Translations under genes and position numbers: made by a program
The notes under the pieces: model-generated
Database searches by the model: none
Told to the model about the DNA's origin: nothing
Seen by the model: only the letters and a program-made list of their open reading frames with translations
Origin: Tiliqua scincoides
Taxonomy: Eukaryota; Chordata; Lepidosauria; Squamata; Scincidae
Assembly (NCBI RefSeq): GCF_035046505.1
Contig: NC_089821.1
Span: 167,107,531-167,171,530, forward strand
Reading direction: 5' to 3'
DNA: 64,000 nt
In this document: piece by piece, positions 44,976 through 58,290 of the stretch
How the letters are laid out: the number at the start of each line of letters is the position of its first letter
Position numbering within the stretch: the first letter of the stretch is position 1

Positions 44976-47769
44976 TTACTTAAATGCACAAATATCAAGT
45001 TAGAACACTCTGTCTTATATAATTAGTGGAAAATGATGCTAACTACTATAATTGTAATATCTAAGGATCTTAAATAGTTATTCATTCAGCGAATATTATT
45101 TTGAGAACTTTTTTTGGATACAACCTTCATATTAAGGGGATGACCAAAAACCCAGCCATACAGAAACCCCGTTTTTGGTCACTGAAGCGTCATTTAGGCA
45201 CATGGCATGACCTTGTACTGTATAATACAGTCCTTTTGAGAAGGGATTATTAGTTAACTTTATACTACAGCAAACATTGACATTTGTAGATAATTCAAAA
45301 GAAGCTATCTATTCCGTGGAAGTTATTGGCAAGACAGTGAAAACTTGTGCCCTTATGGTAGCCAAAAGATTTATAATGAAGCATTGGAAAGATAAGTGCA
45401 CCCCGCTATTCTTCAGTGGAGTTAGGTCCCTTTAGCTTTATCAGCATTTGAACCTATAGAAGACAATTCTGTATGGATATATATTTGAACTTTTGAAAGC
45501 CTTTTTAGAGATTTATTCACAGATGGTTATTAATCTACAAAATAAATTTTGTAATTTGTATTTCATGCATACTATGTATGTTTGCTGCTTTTCATTTTCC
45601 TCAGTTCTGTTGCTGCTGTTACTGTTCTGGAAGAGGCTGGAGCACAGGGGAGAACAAGGTGAGCTGCTTGCCAACACCTTAGACAGCAACGTGCACCTGG
45701 TGGGATTTAATTCAGCATTTCCATCTAGGCTCTAGAAGCAAGGGCAGTAACCACTGAGCATCAAGACCTTTGCAGAGAAACCTGTTTCAGAACCTCAAAT
45801 TTGACAATAAATGGTTACAACAAACATTAAGTCCATGTGTCAGCCCCAAGTGTGAAACTGTATCATTTTGATTCAAAGTTTTAAAACTTTTTCATTAGTG
45901 CTAAGAAAGACTTTGCTAAACATTTTCAATGTGGCATTAGAGGAGTGAAAGCCCAATCCTGTGTTTGATGTGCCAGGTGTCACCTGCGCTTGGTGTCAAA
46001 CATGTCATAAGCCACACTTCCAAAACCTTGCCTAGCACCAGTACCAGCTACTTGCCACTCAGAGCAAGGGAAGAGTTCCAGGCGGCAGAGAGATTTGTCA
46101 GGGCAGGGGGAGGAAGCAGGGTAGGACCAGCGGAGCTCTGCTCCACCAGATCCAGAATTCTGTGCTGGGCTTTCTAGCCTGACATGGAGAACCTCAACTC
46201 TACACTGGAAAAATAGCTATACAAAAGGCTATTTCAGACAAAAGGCTGAAATTGGGTTCAGACATGATCTGTGGCATGCCAATTACTAGAGAACATGGGA
46301 AAATGTGACACTTTAATTTGAGAGGTATGAAGATTATCTCACACCACATTTCTTCTGCAAACTGGGCAAGGTTTTTTTTAATGTTCCAAAAAAAGTTGGT
46401 GACCACTGCAAATCAGTTCATGATCCACTGGTGGGTCCTGACCCACAGTTTGAGAAACATTATTCTAAGGCCTTTGGGAGGCCTTAGAATGTCACTTCTG
46501 GTTTGGGGGGGGGAACTGGAAGTGACGTTTTTATGCCTTTAGAAGGCTTCTGAGCTGTGTGCAGCTTCCTTGGGTCTCAGAAGGCAAGGAAGGCATAAAA
46601 ATGTCACTGCAAGTTCCTTCCACCAAAAAAAAAACAAAACCCCAGGATGTGACACTAAGACCTCCCTGGGCTTCCGAACACCCTCTGGACAGTTGAAGGG
46701 GGTACAGAGGTGATCGTGGGGGGGGGGGTGGCAGCCCTGGAAGGTGTGCCCTGGGGCAGCACTTCTTCCAGCTAAACTGCTGGACTTACTAGACTGAATG
46801 CCCCATCCAAATCACAACAGCAAAGCATAATCTGGCAGCAGCTTTCTTTGCAATGGACTGCATACTCTGCAGGGGAAGCTGCTTTTCAAGTCTCCACAAT
46901 GGAGAAAGAAGAGTCACAGCTTTGGGACCACCAAACCCAAATATGCTGCAGGAATTGATTGGTGAAACCAAAGGCCAGTTATTTGGCTTTCAATTTGTAC
47001 CTAATAAAAGCTGAAAGTCTTACAGATCAATCCTAACCAGCACTGATGCAGTGGAGCCAGTATGGCCACGCTGTATCCTGTAAAGGAATTGAGAGGGCTG
47101 GAAATGTCCTCAAGGTAAGGGGACATTTGTCTTCTTGCCGGGGGGGGGGGGGGAGAAGCCTCAGCTGCAGCTAAGTGTCTACTTGTACCTGGCCTGCTAA
47201 ATATCTAGTGCAGGTCAGAATATGTATGCAGATCTGCCTGTCCCCTCCCAGGCCTGGTAAGCCTGCTGTCTCCACCCACACTGTTTTGTGATGTTCCTGC
47301 CACCCTCCACTGGCACAAAGCTTATCTGCTCTGGCATGTGTCAATGCTTCAACTGGCCTGGTAGAATGGTGCTGCCCTTCCTGCTGGTGCCCCTATCCTT
47401 TGTGCTGTTGAAACATGCTTTATGGCACATTTTTGACAGTGACATTTATGACATTTTTGACATACTGCACTGGTGCAGTAGTAGCTATGCTGGTGCATGA
47501 AGAGGATAGGATTGTGTGAAAGTCTGCAGTAAAAACAAACAGACCAGGCTCACTGATGTGCAGCAAGGGGGGAAGCTGCACCTGCTGAATGTCTATTCTG
47601 CATTTGTGAATGGCACAGGACAGGGGTGGCAGTCCTGTTGTCATTCCTGTTTTCTATTTCCAGGCAAAGATAATCTTTCCAACCCCAAATAACACAGTAA
47701 CCAGCCCTCCATTTCCCTGACAGTTTGACTTTGACATGTTTTGAGTGCTGCAACAAGCTCACCTCCCAC

Positions 47770-48272
47770 GGCCCAATCTTATCCAATTTTCCAGTGCCGG
47801 TGCAGCTGTGCCAATGGAGCATGCGCTGCATCCTGTGGTGGGGAGGCAGTCACAGAGGACTCCTCAAGGTATGGGAACATTTGTTCCCTTACTTTGAGGT
47901 TGCACTGGTACTCCGGCACCAGTGCAGTGCAGTGCAGTTTGAGGCCACCAGCATCAGTGCAGTGCAGTGCAGTTCGAGGCCACCGGCACCTTGCGACCTT
48001 GAAGCAGCTGACAAGCTGAGCCGAGTTATTCCATCTGCTCTGAGCATGGGAGGATGGAGGCCAGAATGTGAAACCAGATCAGAAAGAAACATCTGAATGT
48101 TGTGGTTCTTGTAAGACAGAACCTTCTTTCAACTGTAAAAATCCCTACGGGGATTTAAATAGCCTGCCTATGTAAACCGCCTTGAATAAAGACCAAGAAA
48201 GGCAGTATATAAATACCTGTATTATTATTATTATTATTATTATTACTGAAAAGTTGGATAGGATTGGGCCCT
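47770..48272. repeat. Palindromic GGCCCAATC element split by a SINE
   Basis: The left half begins GGCCCAATCTTATCCAATTT, and the right half, after the SINE, ends AAGTTGGATAGGATTGGGCC. The SINE at 47965-48246 interrupts it. Confidence 0.7.
47965..48246 (+). repeat. tRNA-headed SINE, second copy
   Basis: It matches 12830-13113 with the same body and tail, ending in (ATT)n. A short CAGTGCAGTGCAGT...GAGGCCACC stretch is doubled at its 5' side, so the head has been remodelled. Confidence 0.75.
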
Positions 48273-48479
48273 GAAACCGGTGGATACTGTTCATGCCCCC
48301 CATTTCTGATTTATTCTTTGAGTGAGGTGCAGACAGTGCCCCAAAACACTGGTGCCAAGCAACTTCTGGAGTGTGTGTACTACATGATACATCCCCACAG
48401 CGAGCCACTCTTACAGTTTTGGATGCTGCGTCAACCCCAGCTAGAGCTGGTCTGCAGGCTAGCCGAACCCACTGGATGA

Positions 48480-48573
48480 GCCATTTTCAGCCTTTTTCAT
48501 CTCAGGGCACACTGAGAAGGTACTCAGGTTGGCAAACTCTCACGGCACACCTGTGGACCACTCACGGCATACC
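48480..48573. mobile_element. Fragment of hAT-like element
   Basis: GCCATTTTCAGCCTTTTTCATCTC and CTGTGGACCACTCACGGCA are family text of the elements at 21196 and 34935. It marks the junction between the last CLN8 unit and the next promoter. Confidence 0.55.
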
Positions 48574-48619
48574 AGAGCTTTGGAGAAAAGTTCTTTGGAG
48601 TTGTGCCAAGAAACCCATC

Positions 48620-49350
48620 TAGTGAAAAGGTCCGGAGTGACGCGGGGGGGGGGAGAGCCCAGCCTGTGGTGCACTGCCCAGCTTGCTGTGCCCATAGCTG
48701 AGCTGGAGGGCTCTGGAGCGTGGCTTCCAGCGGCGTCCAGGGCCAGCTTTTTCCCACTCCGCCTTGCACAGCTGCACAAAGGAGAGCAACTCGGCGCGTC
48801 ACGTGGACGCGGTGGAATGCGATGCTTGCGTCTACCCGGGGGTGGAAGGGAGGGGACGCCTCGCCAGCCTTCGGCGCTCGCAGTGCTTTCTCCTCTCCGG
48901 CAGTGGCAAGCGGGGAGACTGGCAAGCGGGAGAGCCAACGGGAGGACGGGACGGCTCCCTGCGCCCTCCAATCGCCGGCCCCGAGCCGCATCCTCGCCAG
49001 ACAGGGGATCCTGCGTGGAAGAAATGCGGGGGACTCGGGAAGGAGGGGCGTTCGGGGCTGCAGCGGCTGCGAGGGCTCGAGGCTGAGAAGGTAAAGGGCA
49101 GCCGCGGGCGTGCAAGCGGGAAAGGAAGGCAGCCAGCCAGCCTACCCGGGGTCGCCTGCGGGCGGTGGCGCGCGCCTCTTTGTGTGTGCGCTTCGGACAT
49201 CCTGGCTGAGCGCGTCTCGGGAGGAGGGGAGAGAAAGTTTCGTGACGTGTCTGCAGAGCCCAGCCTGGACCGCAGCCTTGGCAGGCAGATGGCAAAGGAC
49301 CTTCCTTCAGCCCCCCTCACTGCCTGTCCCTGGAGGCGAGGGAACAGGGG
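48620..49350 (+). promoter_or_regulatory. ARHGEF10: CpG island and noncoding exon 1, probably ARHGEF10
   Basis: A dense CpG island peaks at 48780-49200. A good donor (GAGAAG|GTAAAG) stands at 49090/49091, on the + strand, after a purine-rich stretch typical of exon 1. Long overlapping open frames on both strands are expected in such DNA. In mammals ARHGEF10 lies next to CLN8 on the same strand, so the island is assigned to it by synteny and by the exon at 63632. Confidence 0.6.
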
Positions 49351-49616
49351 AGATGCAGGGCTGTCAGAGCAGTCTTTCCTTGTGCTTCACTCACTCACTC
49401 AGCAGTGATTCAGAGGCCATGTGGGTGTGGAGCCCTTCTGGGGTCGCCAGTGGGTGGGGTCCTGGCACCAAAGTGTGTCCAGTATCCAGGATGGAGGCCA
49501 AAGCTGGAGCACTTGAGGGATGCTCCTGTACTCAGCAGTTCCCTTCAGAAATGGATCTCGAAAACCTTCTGCCCTTCTAGACCTTCTGGCTGTCCATGCA
49601 CCTAATCTAGACACCA

Positions 49617-49827
49617 GGGACTTTCAGCCACTGGTGTGCGGCAGATGGTCCACAGGTGTGCTACAGCAGTTTGGGCAGGGCCGTTTTTTAGTAGGGCAGT
49701 TGGGAGTTGTGAGCCCCCTACCAGCAGCATAGTGTGCCTTGTCAGTGGTCAAACAACCAGTGGTGCGCCGTGACAATTGTAGTGCCTTCTCAGTGTGCCA
49801 GGAGATGAAGAAGGTTGAAAATGGCTG
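49617..49827. mobile_element. hAT-like short element
   Basis: It contains CTTTCAGCCACTGGTGTGC at the left and AGGTTGAAAATGGCTG at the right, with AGTGTGCCAGGAGATGAAG inside. It is in the family of 34935-35162. The left end is decayed. Confidence 0.65.
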
Positions 49828-51228
49828 CTATGCACAAATAATTTGGTAGTTTCATAAAATGTGTCAAATGAAATGTGTGGCCTTCTGCCCAAAGCACGTT
49901 GCTCTCTGAGCCCCAAACCTCCTTTGTCGGGTGCACTTTAGCCTTTTGAAAGCCTGACTCGGTGCTGGATTGTAGCCCGATGAATTTGAGTCATTCATGC
50001 ATATGCTGTGCTGCCAGCGGAAATGCAGTCTTCAGGCGTCGACTCCTGAAGTGTGCTGGTGTTGGGGTACTCGGTGCCCCTCTTGATCATTCCACCTGCA
50101 GCACTGACTTGTGCAGGTCACTCAGCAGTAAGTGGGGGTTCTTTCTGGGACCAGCATGAGCTGTGGCTTTTCTGCAGGAAAATTCATGATGTAATTGTGT
50201 AGACAAAACTGACCATTCGTTAGACCTCTTTCATTCACTTGCCATTTTCCTCGTCCTTCCAGTGCGTTGAACCAGACTACCAGAAGTTGCTGTGTGGGTC
50301 GTTTTGACAGAAATGTGTTAATTGAGGTCCGTTAGTACTTTTATTTAAAAATGATAATCTCTCCCTTTTCAAAGACCTGCTCCATGTTGGCAGGCGATTT
50401 CCAGGGTGTACATGACTCCAAGTGTTCCTCAAATTGAGCTTTTTCCTATTTGCAGTGTGAAGTGAACTATAAATTCAGGATTAAACAGTATAGATTTATG
50501 CAAATGAAATTTGACTTTTGTTCTTTTCATTTTGAGGATGTAACTTGCCTACTTCTTTACACAAAGCTAATACCTTCATTACCTCCTGCAGATGCTTTGA
50601 ATTCCTGATAACTGTGCTTGCATGTGGCTTGTTTTTTGGTTGAAGTCCGGCTAAGAACTTTGAAGGCTGTTTTCAGACCTTCATTTGTCTAATACGTACT
50701 CTCTTCTTTCATTTGTTAACAGCTGTGATGTTTCATTATCATGAGGAATGAAACATTGACACCATCCTCATAGGCATGTTTACTTAACTGATTATGCTGG
50801 CAGCCAGGTTGCACTTAACTAATCTAAGCAATCTACTCTCATAAGCACAATGTAATGCCGAGTTTGCAAAAATACTGACTCTTCTTTTCAGGAAGGAGGA
50901 GCCATGATATTATATGAGTTGGAGGCTCTGGTGTAGACCATGTAAATAAGCAATTCTTCTAGCATGTAGGCTACTGACATGTTGTGGGAACCAAGTTTCA
51001 GACATCAAGTCTCTGAAATCAGAGGATTTACTGTATGTCACATTGGACCACATGCTTTAGCTTCTCTAAAGGCTGTGAATAGTTGCTTAAGTTGTATCAT
51101 CTTTGACCATGATCAATAAAAGATGCTTGCAACGGTGACAGTGACATCAGAGGAATCTGCTGTTTTCTTGCTGGAAGTCCTTTTAATTTTGGTATGTTAA
51201 TCCTTCACCCATCATTAATAGATTAATT

Positions 51229-51448
51229 CAGCAGTTCTCAAACTGTGGGTCATGACCCCATTTTTGGTAGTTTGCATTTTGGTTTTTTGCACCAATTTTT
51301 GGTAACGGTGCAGATTAGACTATGTGCATTAAGGATTAAACAAGCTGCTACTTGGGGGCAGGGGAAGAACTGCTGTTCAATCACCATTATAGTCACATTC
51401 CTTGACATTTATAAATCAGGCAGCGGCCTGTAAGTTTGAGAACCACTG
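51229..51448. mobile_element. hAT-like element, short internal deletion form
   Basis: The ends CAGCAGTTCTCAAACTG and AAGTTTGAGAACCACTG lie between GATTAATT and GATTAATC (7 of 8). Confidence 0.75.
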
Positions 51449-51779
51449 GATTAATCTGTTCAAAATGTAGACGGGAGTATCTTTTTAAGCAAAAATGTTG
51501 CTAGCTTTAATGGAGCAAAGGGTATTTAAACTATTCAGTATTTCAAGTTGAAATCTTTTCCCAGGTGGCTTGAGTAAATGAACTTGCATTTTGTTGAAAC
51601 GCATTTTGTGAAGGAAAAACATAATTTAACAAGCCCTCTCAGAATATGTCCCTTTTGCAAGAGCACTTCTAGTGAGATAAAAATCTAGAAAGTATCATGC
51701 TTCTTTTTTCTGCAGATGTGTTCACACATACTTTGTCCACATAAGTTATTTATCTTGCCAAATATAGTAATAATACTTA

Positions 51780-52005
51780 GCATTGGAAATGCTTAAAGTG
51801 TTTTTCATATACAGTACTGTCCTGGTAATTCTTACAGCAATTCATGAGGCAGGTGAGTGTTTATATTTCTCTATTGAAGACAGAGGAGCTGAGGCTGAAC
51901 AATAGTGACTTGCCTTAGGCAATGCAGTAAGGCCATGACTGAGACAGAATTTGACTTGCAGACTTCCTGGTTCACAACTCAATCTCTTCCATCATTATGC
52001 TACAC
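51780..52005 (+). repeat. MIR-type SINE
   Basis: The blocks GCATTGGAAATGC, TTCTTACAGCAATTCATGAG, GACAGAGGAGCTGAGGCTG, GACTTGCCTTAGGCAATGC and TTATGCTACACC follow the MIR order. Confidence 0.7.
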
Positions 52006-54012
52006 CAGTAATCCCTGACACACAAAACTAGGAATCTTGCATTATGGAGAGGCATGTGTATCTTTCAGAAAGGTCAAGAAACGGAAGGACACAAGGTTAT
52101 GGTATAAAAGCACCACCAACATTATCTATATGCATTGTGCACACCTGTCTGGAGAACCGTGTCTGTAGATTCATTCAGGTTTGTACAGTTGTTGAAAGGT
52201 GTTGATCTTTCCTGCCCTGCTTCTATAGTTCCTTTTTGCAAACGAGAGATACTTTGTTAAATTATGTCATCGGACAAGTCACCACTTATTACAGCATTCA
52301 AAATTGTAGAGAAACTCCCAGCATGATAGCTATATAATTAAGGCTTTGGAGAAAAGAAAAGCAGCCTTTGTCCAGAAGTTATCTACTGAGATAGAATTTG
52401 TTACCGCAGTGGAATCCAAGGTTTAACATTCCAGCTGGGCAGAGTATCAAATCCAGTACTTGATGCAAGCAACTGGGAAAGCCGTTTCAGCTGGTCCTTA
52501 CGGTATGTGCTCTGACACCTTGATCAGATGAGCTGCAATTGGCATGATGTGAACCAAACTGGCAATGCCTGATGGGCTTTAGGAAATAGCATAGCTAGAA
52601 CACGGCAGAACTGCAGTAAGTACTGCATGTGCTGCAACACGTCATGTAAGTGCCCCTTCCCACTTACCATTGGAGCCATTCTGGGCGGCGACGGCAATGT
52701 GCAGGTTGTCACCGAACAAATGGCATCTTGTTGCCATCACTGCCTGAAATGGCTCTGACGGTGAATGGGAGGGGCAATTTGTACAACTTAGGCAGTCAAA
52801 GAAAATGCTTTGCAAGATTATACTTCATATTTATTTAAACTCAAATGTACAGTTTCTATTATTATTATTGCACCTGCTATATACATGCACTTTACCCAGA
52901 AACAAGAGGAGAGATCGCAACTGAAAAGCGCTTACAGTTCTAAAACAGGCACAATAAGGAAAGGGGAAGAAAATGGAGACCAAGGATAAGCAGCAGGTGT
53001 GTAGCCAAGAGGGAGTGGAGTCCTGGAACTTCTCTGGTGACAGAGCATCCCATGATGTCAACAGCATCATGTAATACTTTTTTCAGAGGATGTGAGCTGA
53101 GAAGCATCAGTCTCAGCAGGAGACAAACTGAAAAGTGAGGGGAGAGCCATATGTGTGAAGGGAAGGACGAGGGAGTGGGAGGAACTGGGGTGCTTTTGAA
53201 TGGGGAAGGGAAGGAACCAAAAGGAAGTGGATCTGGTGACAGTGTTGCATGCTGGATCTGATCCCCTCTTTTTAAAATCTCCCTGCCCCTTTTCTCTCCT
53301 TGGACATATACTACCAAAATAGATGGTGTATGTCCGAGGAGGTCCATTGCAATTGGGCAACCTACCAGGAGGTAAGTGCAAGATGTTTTCATTTGCCTCC
53401 TGCAGGCTGTCCAATGCCCCCCTCCCCAATGAATAGTTTTTATTCTAAAGCTATAATCATATTGAACAATGAACTTAAAATCATTAGGAATATGATAACA
53501 CAGCATCTTCAAATGTTTTATGGGGTTTTATTATTTATTTATTACATCTCTAAATGAATGTGTTATTTGATTGTTTGATTGTATGTTTGTTGTATGAATG
53601 TTTTATGTCCATGTCTTGGAGAGCATTGAAATTTCGTTGTACTTGTACAGTGACAATAAAGTATTATATTCTATTCATCAATAGGATGCAGCATGTGCCT
53701 TTTTGGTGCAGCTGCATTAGCACTGGGGATGGGGGCAGGATTAAACTGTTAGAATATCTTGTATAGTTTTGGTATCTTCAAGTCCAGAAAGAGAGTTTCC
53801 AGACTCTGCTTTTAAAAAATGGCTGAATTTGTTGTGCTTTTTCAGTTTAGAAAAAAATAGTACTAAAGAATGACATGATCAAGGTTTGTGAAGTGTATGT
53901 GCAGTGGATGGTTTTAGCTGTCTCTCATAATATTAAAACAGAAGGTCACCCAGTGAACGTGACTGGTAGTAGGTTCAGAAAAGAGACAAGTGCTTCAAAC
54001 AAATATAACATT

Positions 54013-54535
54013 CAGGGCTCAGTCGTCACTTGTGCTGGAACAGGCAGGCCGATAGACCTGTGCTGTATCCAGCATGAGGTAGGTGCAGCCTGGGGTGCAA
54101 CTCAGAATAAGATTTTATTCCCCTTACACCAAGAAATGCCCTGGACAGCCCTGTGGGGCTACTTGAATGTGCGCCTGTGATTTCGCAGATGCAAATCTAA
54201 GCTGCCTGTGTAATGCCAGTCGGGCAGGGGATGGGGGTTAGAATCCAGCCTGTGCTGCCACATCCGGTCTCATCCCACTCCCCGGCCTGATCCGCCCTCA
54301 CAGGTTGCCCTCCCCTGCCTCCATTCCTTCCTCCTGCCGTCCTCTCCCACCCCCTGGGCCAGCATAACTCACCCTGTCCCAGTGCAGTTCCAGCACAGTG
54401 AGAGAACCTGTCCTCCCAAGTATCCGTGAATGTGCTTTATGGCACGTTCACCACTCTCGGGAGCCAGCACAAGGAATTTGTGCTGTCTCACTGTGAGAGA
54501 GTTTAGATTGCCCATAGCACAAAACCCATGATAGT
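54013..54535 (-). repeat. GC-rich interspersed repeat (unclassified)
   Basis: Same family and orientation as 9980-10460: CACTTGTGCTGGAACAGGC, GCTGTATCCAGC, and TGGCACGTTCACCACTC near the right end. Confidence 0.55.
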
Positions 54536-55008
54536 TATGTTACTTTTGCATTCAAGGGTACTATATCTTGTCAAATGCTAGAGGAAAATGGGGGTGGGTA
54601 GGTTGGCCATTACCTTCATTTGACTATATGGATCCTTCTCTGATCCAGAATGGTTTGATGAAAATTATACCTTCTTTTAGTTAGCTTGGAGAAGCAGTTT
54701 CAGTTTTAGATCTGCACATGAAGTCTTGAATCAAATTTAGAGTGTTGATGTTTGTGATCTTCTCTATAAATGGTTTTAATACTGACTTTTTTACATGCAT
54801 CTGTAGACCTAATCATTGAAATACAAAGATGCCAGCCTTGATCTACACCTGTAACTTTAATACACAACCAAGGAAGCATGGTGTTTCTTCCTTACTACTG
54901 CACTGGCCCATATTCCAACTCTGAGTGGGAATAGCCAGTGTTGAAATCAAGCCGCCAGAAGAGATCAATGGTTCCCAAGTCTAATCCCATTCTTCCCAAC
55001 CACTAGCC

Positions 55009-55390
55009 CAGTGGTTCTCACACAATTAGCACTGGGACCCAATTTTTAGAATGAGAATCTGTCAGAAACCACCAGGAATGATGTCATGACCAGAAGTGAC
55101 ATCATCAAGCAGGAAAATTTGTAACAATCCTAGGCTGCAATCCTACCCAGGATTAAGTCCCATTGACTGTCATTGTTAAATCCCATTGATAGTCCCATTG
55201 ACGATCAATATACATAGTAGCTTGTTAAAAGTACAGGTCTGTAACATTTCCCCAAATGCAATCACATACCATGGCAGCATCAAGTCCAATACTGTATATT
55301 AAAAATAAAATATTGAAATGAATGGGGACCCACCTGAAATTGGTTCGCCACCCACCTATTGGGTCCCGACCCACAGTTTGAGAAACACTG
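55009..55390. mobile_element. hAT-like element with perfect CACTAGCC duplication
   Basis: CAGTGGTTCTCACAC and CAGTTTGAGAAACACTG ends are flanked by CACTAGCC on both sides (55001-55008 and 55391-55398). Confidence 0.9.
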
Positions 55391-55569
55391 CACTAGCCAC
55401 TTAAAAATCAACCCATGTAATCCAAACTGCAACTTGTAGTAGGCAAAAAGCAGGGCCAGCTGCATTAGCTGTTTGGAAGCTGTTAAAGCATTGATAGCCC
55501 CAGTAGAGTAACCAAAAATATTGCACTGCTAATTATGTGTACTGTACTGAGCAATCATATCCCATAGGC

Positions 55570-56319
55570 CAGTGGGTCCCCATTCATTTCAATATTTTAT
55601 TTTTATTTTATTAGACCAGGGTGTCCAAACTTTTTGGCAGGAGGGCCACATCATCTCTGACACTGTGTTGGGCGCCGGGGAAAAAATTAATTTACATTTC
55701 AAATTTGAATAAATTTACATAAATTTACCTGAATGACTATATTAGAGATGGAACTTATATGAATGAATGAAGGTCTTGCAATAGCTTAAGGCCTATAAAA
55801 GACCTTGCACAAAGCAAGGCCGGCCTTTCCTTCACTGCCGCTGCTGTATCACAGACGTGAAACAGCAAGCAGTGGAGGGAGCCCTCATCCCACAGCTCAC
55901 ATGAGAAGTCAAATAGTCACCCTCACGCTGAGAGCAGTTGCGTCGGGCCAGCACAGGCTCGAGAAAGTCTCCAGAAGGCCAGAGGCTCATTGGAGACTGG
56001 GGGCTTCCCGCGGGCCAGATTGGGAGTCCCCCAGGGCCACAAGTGGCCCCAGGGCTGGGGTTTGGGCACCCCTGTATTATGCAATGCTTCTATGGTATGT
56101 GACTGCATTTGGGGAAATGTTACAGATCTGTACTTTTAACAGTGATAGTAAATGGGACTTACTCCTGGGTAAGTGTGGGCAGGATTGCAGCCTAGGATTG
56201 TTTAAAAATTTTCCTGCTTGATGATGCCACTTGACATGTCATGACATCACTTCCTGTGGGTCCCAACGGATTCTCATTCTAAAAAGTGGGTCCCGGTGTT
56301 AAATGTGTGAGAACCACTG
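55570..56319. mobile_element. hAT-like element with CCATAGGC duplication, host of a nested hAT
   Basis: The right end is GTGTGAGAACCACTG and the left end is shortened to CAGTGGGTCCCC. CCATAGGC flanks both (55562-55569 and 56320-56327). The element at 55617-56074 is inserted in it. Confidence 0.85.
55617..56074. mobile_element. hAT short element nested in another hAT
   Basis: CAGGGTGTCCAAACTTTTTG and GGTTTGGGCACCCCTG ends are flanked by TATTAGAC and TATTATGC (6 of 8). Outer-element text continues on each side. Confidence 0.85.
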
Positions 56320-58131
56320 CCATAGGCAGTCTGCACCCAGAAGACTAGAGGCTAAAACGTTAAGCTTTTGCTCCCTGTTTTCTTCGCTATGTGTTTACGA
56401 GTGAATACTGTTCAGGTCAGGGATAGCATCGGAAGTTGCCTAGGCTGGGCTGCGGCTTAGCTCCCACACCCATCAGAGGGTTTACCTGGTCAGGACTGGG
56501 GAATGGGGGCAGAGAGAGGGTGTGATGGATCGATTCAGGCTTGAGAGAAGGGTGGGATTGATATGCTGGCCTATACTGAATTATATTTCCTCTCCCAGGC
56601 CTGAAAGCCCAGCGTGGTGCTTCTTGGACTTGTGCCAGTAATTTGTAGTAGCACCATTGTGCAGTCTGGCATTTGACATGGGGAAAGGGAACAAAGGTCC
56701 CTAAGGAGACCTCCAGCCTGCTCAATCCAAGCACTGGGTAGGATCAGGCTTTTCATCACTTGAAATGTTGTGGCAATCTGTAAGAAATATTTTCCTTGTT
56801 AGAACCTTCAAATGTTTCTTTTCCAGTTGGCCTTTCCACCTTAGTTTTAGTTTTGGTTGGGATACTGCTATCTCTGCATTTTTAAAGATGCTTTTATTAT
56901 TATTATTAGCTGTAGCTGCATTTTTAAGTGTATGTTTTGTTTTATGAATGTTTTTAATGATGCTTTAGGCTCGCTTCTGTTTTTAAAAATTGTTTTTATC
57001 TTTTTTATCTTCGTATGTTAATAAATATTGTAAATGGCCCAGAGTGCCGCACTGTCGGGGAGGGAGGAGAATGGGCATAAATCTTTAAAATAAGTAAACA
57101 TGAGGGGTGCTAAACAGGAATGTGCAAACACTTCTGTGTCTTCTTGCACATTTGATTCATAGTTTAGTTTTAATAGAATTAGTAAAAACGCTTTGGAAAG
57201 CTGAATATGACAACCATGATTCATTTCCAGGCATTAGCTATTCTGATGAACTGCTAAAGCTTAATGTCATTTGTGTGGGTACGCAGTTAACTCACACAAG
57301 AGACATTCTTCAGCTTACTGTATATAGTGATGAATAGGACTCCTATGTTTAGAAAATCTGGTTCAGTTATTTGTTACAATTGTGCAAAGCTCATGCTTCT
57401 TGAAACAAACCTCCAAATATTTTATGGGTATCTTTCAAGGTTAAGAATTTGATCTGCTTTATGTTCCCTAATTTTTGTAGGAATATATTCAATGTCAGTA
57501 CTGTATAAAGGGTGACTTCAACTTATTTTTCCTGAAATGTGGAATGGTTTTCATTTCTTCCTGTCCCCTTGAAAGTTTGTCATGAACAGAAAAACCTAAC
57601 GAAAGCTATAACCACAACATTATCATGTTAGAAATTTTCCTCACTGGGAAGAACTGGTAAAACTTCACTTGACATCTCAAAGTTTAGAATAAAACACAAT
57701 TGCAGTCCATATCTGTTAGATTATTGAGAATTCTTGTCTTTCATAGGGTTTAACTTTAAAGGAGCTCAGACTGTACACTAGCTAACTTTTGTCTTTTTTT
57801 TGAGAAACATTAATTTTTGGAGAAATTTTTGAGAAACATGATTGCTTCATTTCTATTTTTAATGTATATTGATTATTCTCCAATATTGGAGAAAATGAGG
57901 CAATACTCATTTTATATGCACCTATTTGTATTTAAAACATTTGTTTTAAATGTTCTATTAAAATAACAAAGTGGCATGTAAAAAATAAAATCGGTATCAG
58001 TACTTGAAGCAGCGAAGACATAATGAATGAAGATGTTTTAGATGAAGAAAGAGTCTTTTGCCACTAACTGAATTAAAATTCTCGCATTACTTCAAACAGT
58101 CAGGCTGAATGTAGCATTTTGTAGGAATTGC

Positions 58132-58290
58132 CTTATATTGAATCAGACCATTGGTCATTCCAGGGTCAGCATTGCCAACGCAGTCTGTCAGTGGCTTTCT
58201 GATAGGAACTTTTCCTTGCCCTCTCTGGAGCTGCCTGGGATTGAACCTATGATCTTCTGCATGCAAGGCAGGTATTCTGTTGCTAAGTCA
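58132..58290 (-). repeat. tRNA-Ala-like SINE
   Basis: Read on the - strand the head is GGGCTGTGACTTAGCAACAG, CCTTGCATGCAGAAGATC and GGTTCAATCCCAGGCAGCTC, close to a tRNA-Ala with a TGC anticodon region. The text then runs to GACCAATGGTCTGATTCAAT. It is too altered to be a working tRNA gene. Confidence 0.75.

Larger units (their letters stand above)
37442..48470. other. 3' flank of CLN8 copy 3, no gene seen
   Basis: After the LINE, 40210-40860 match the flank of copy 1, and 41090-48450 match the flank of copy 2 in several blocks. Stretches 45000-45480 and 45790-46200 look like single-copy intergenic DNA. A fragment of the CAGTGGTTCTCAAAC family is near 46395-46468, and a hairpin-like repeat with GGAAGTGACGTTTTTATGCC and GGCATAAAAATGTCAC arms is at about 46495-46625. 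Poly-G and poly-C tracts are common. Confidence 0.55.

Noticed and set aside
48524-49580. Several long open frames on both strands near 49 kb
   Set aside because: The same CpG-island artefact; the splice donor and synteny fit a noncoding first exon better.
58132-58290. Possible tRNA-Ala gene on the - strand
   Set aside because: The stems are altered and SINE body text follows, so it is a tRNA-derived SINE.
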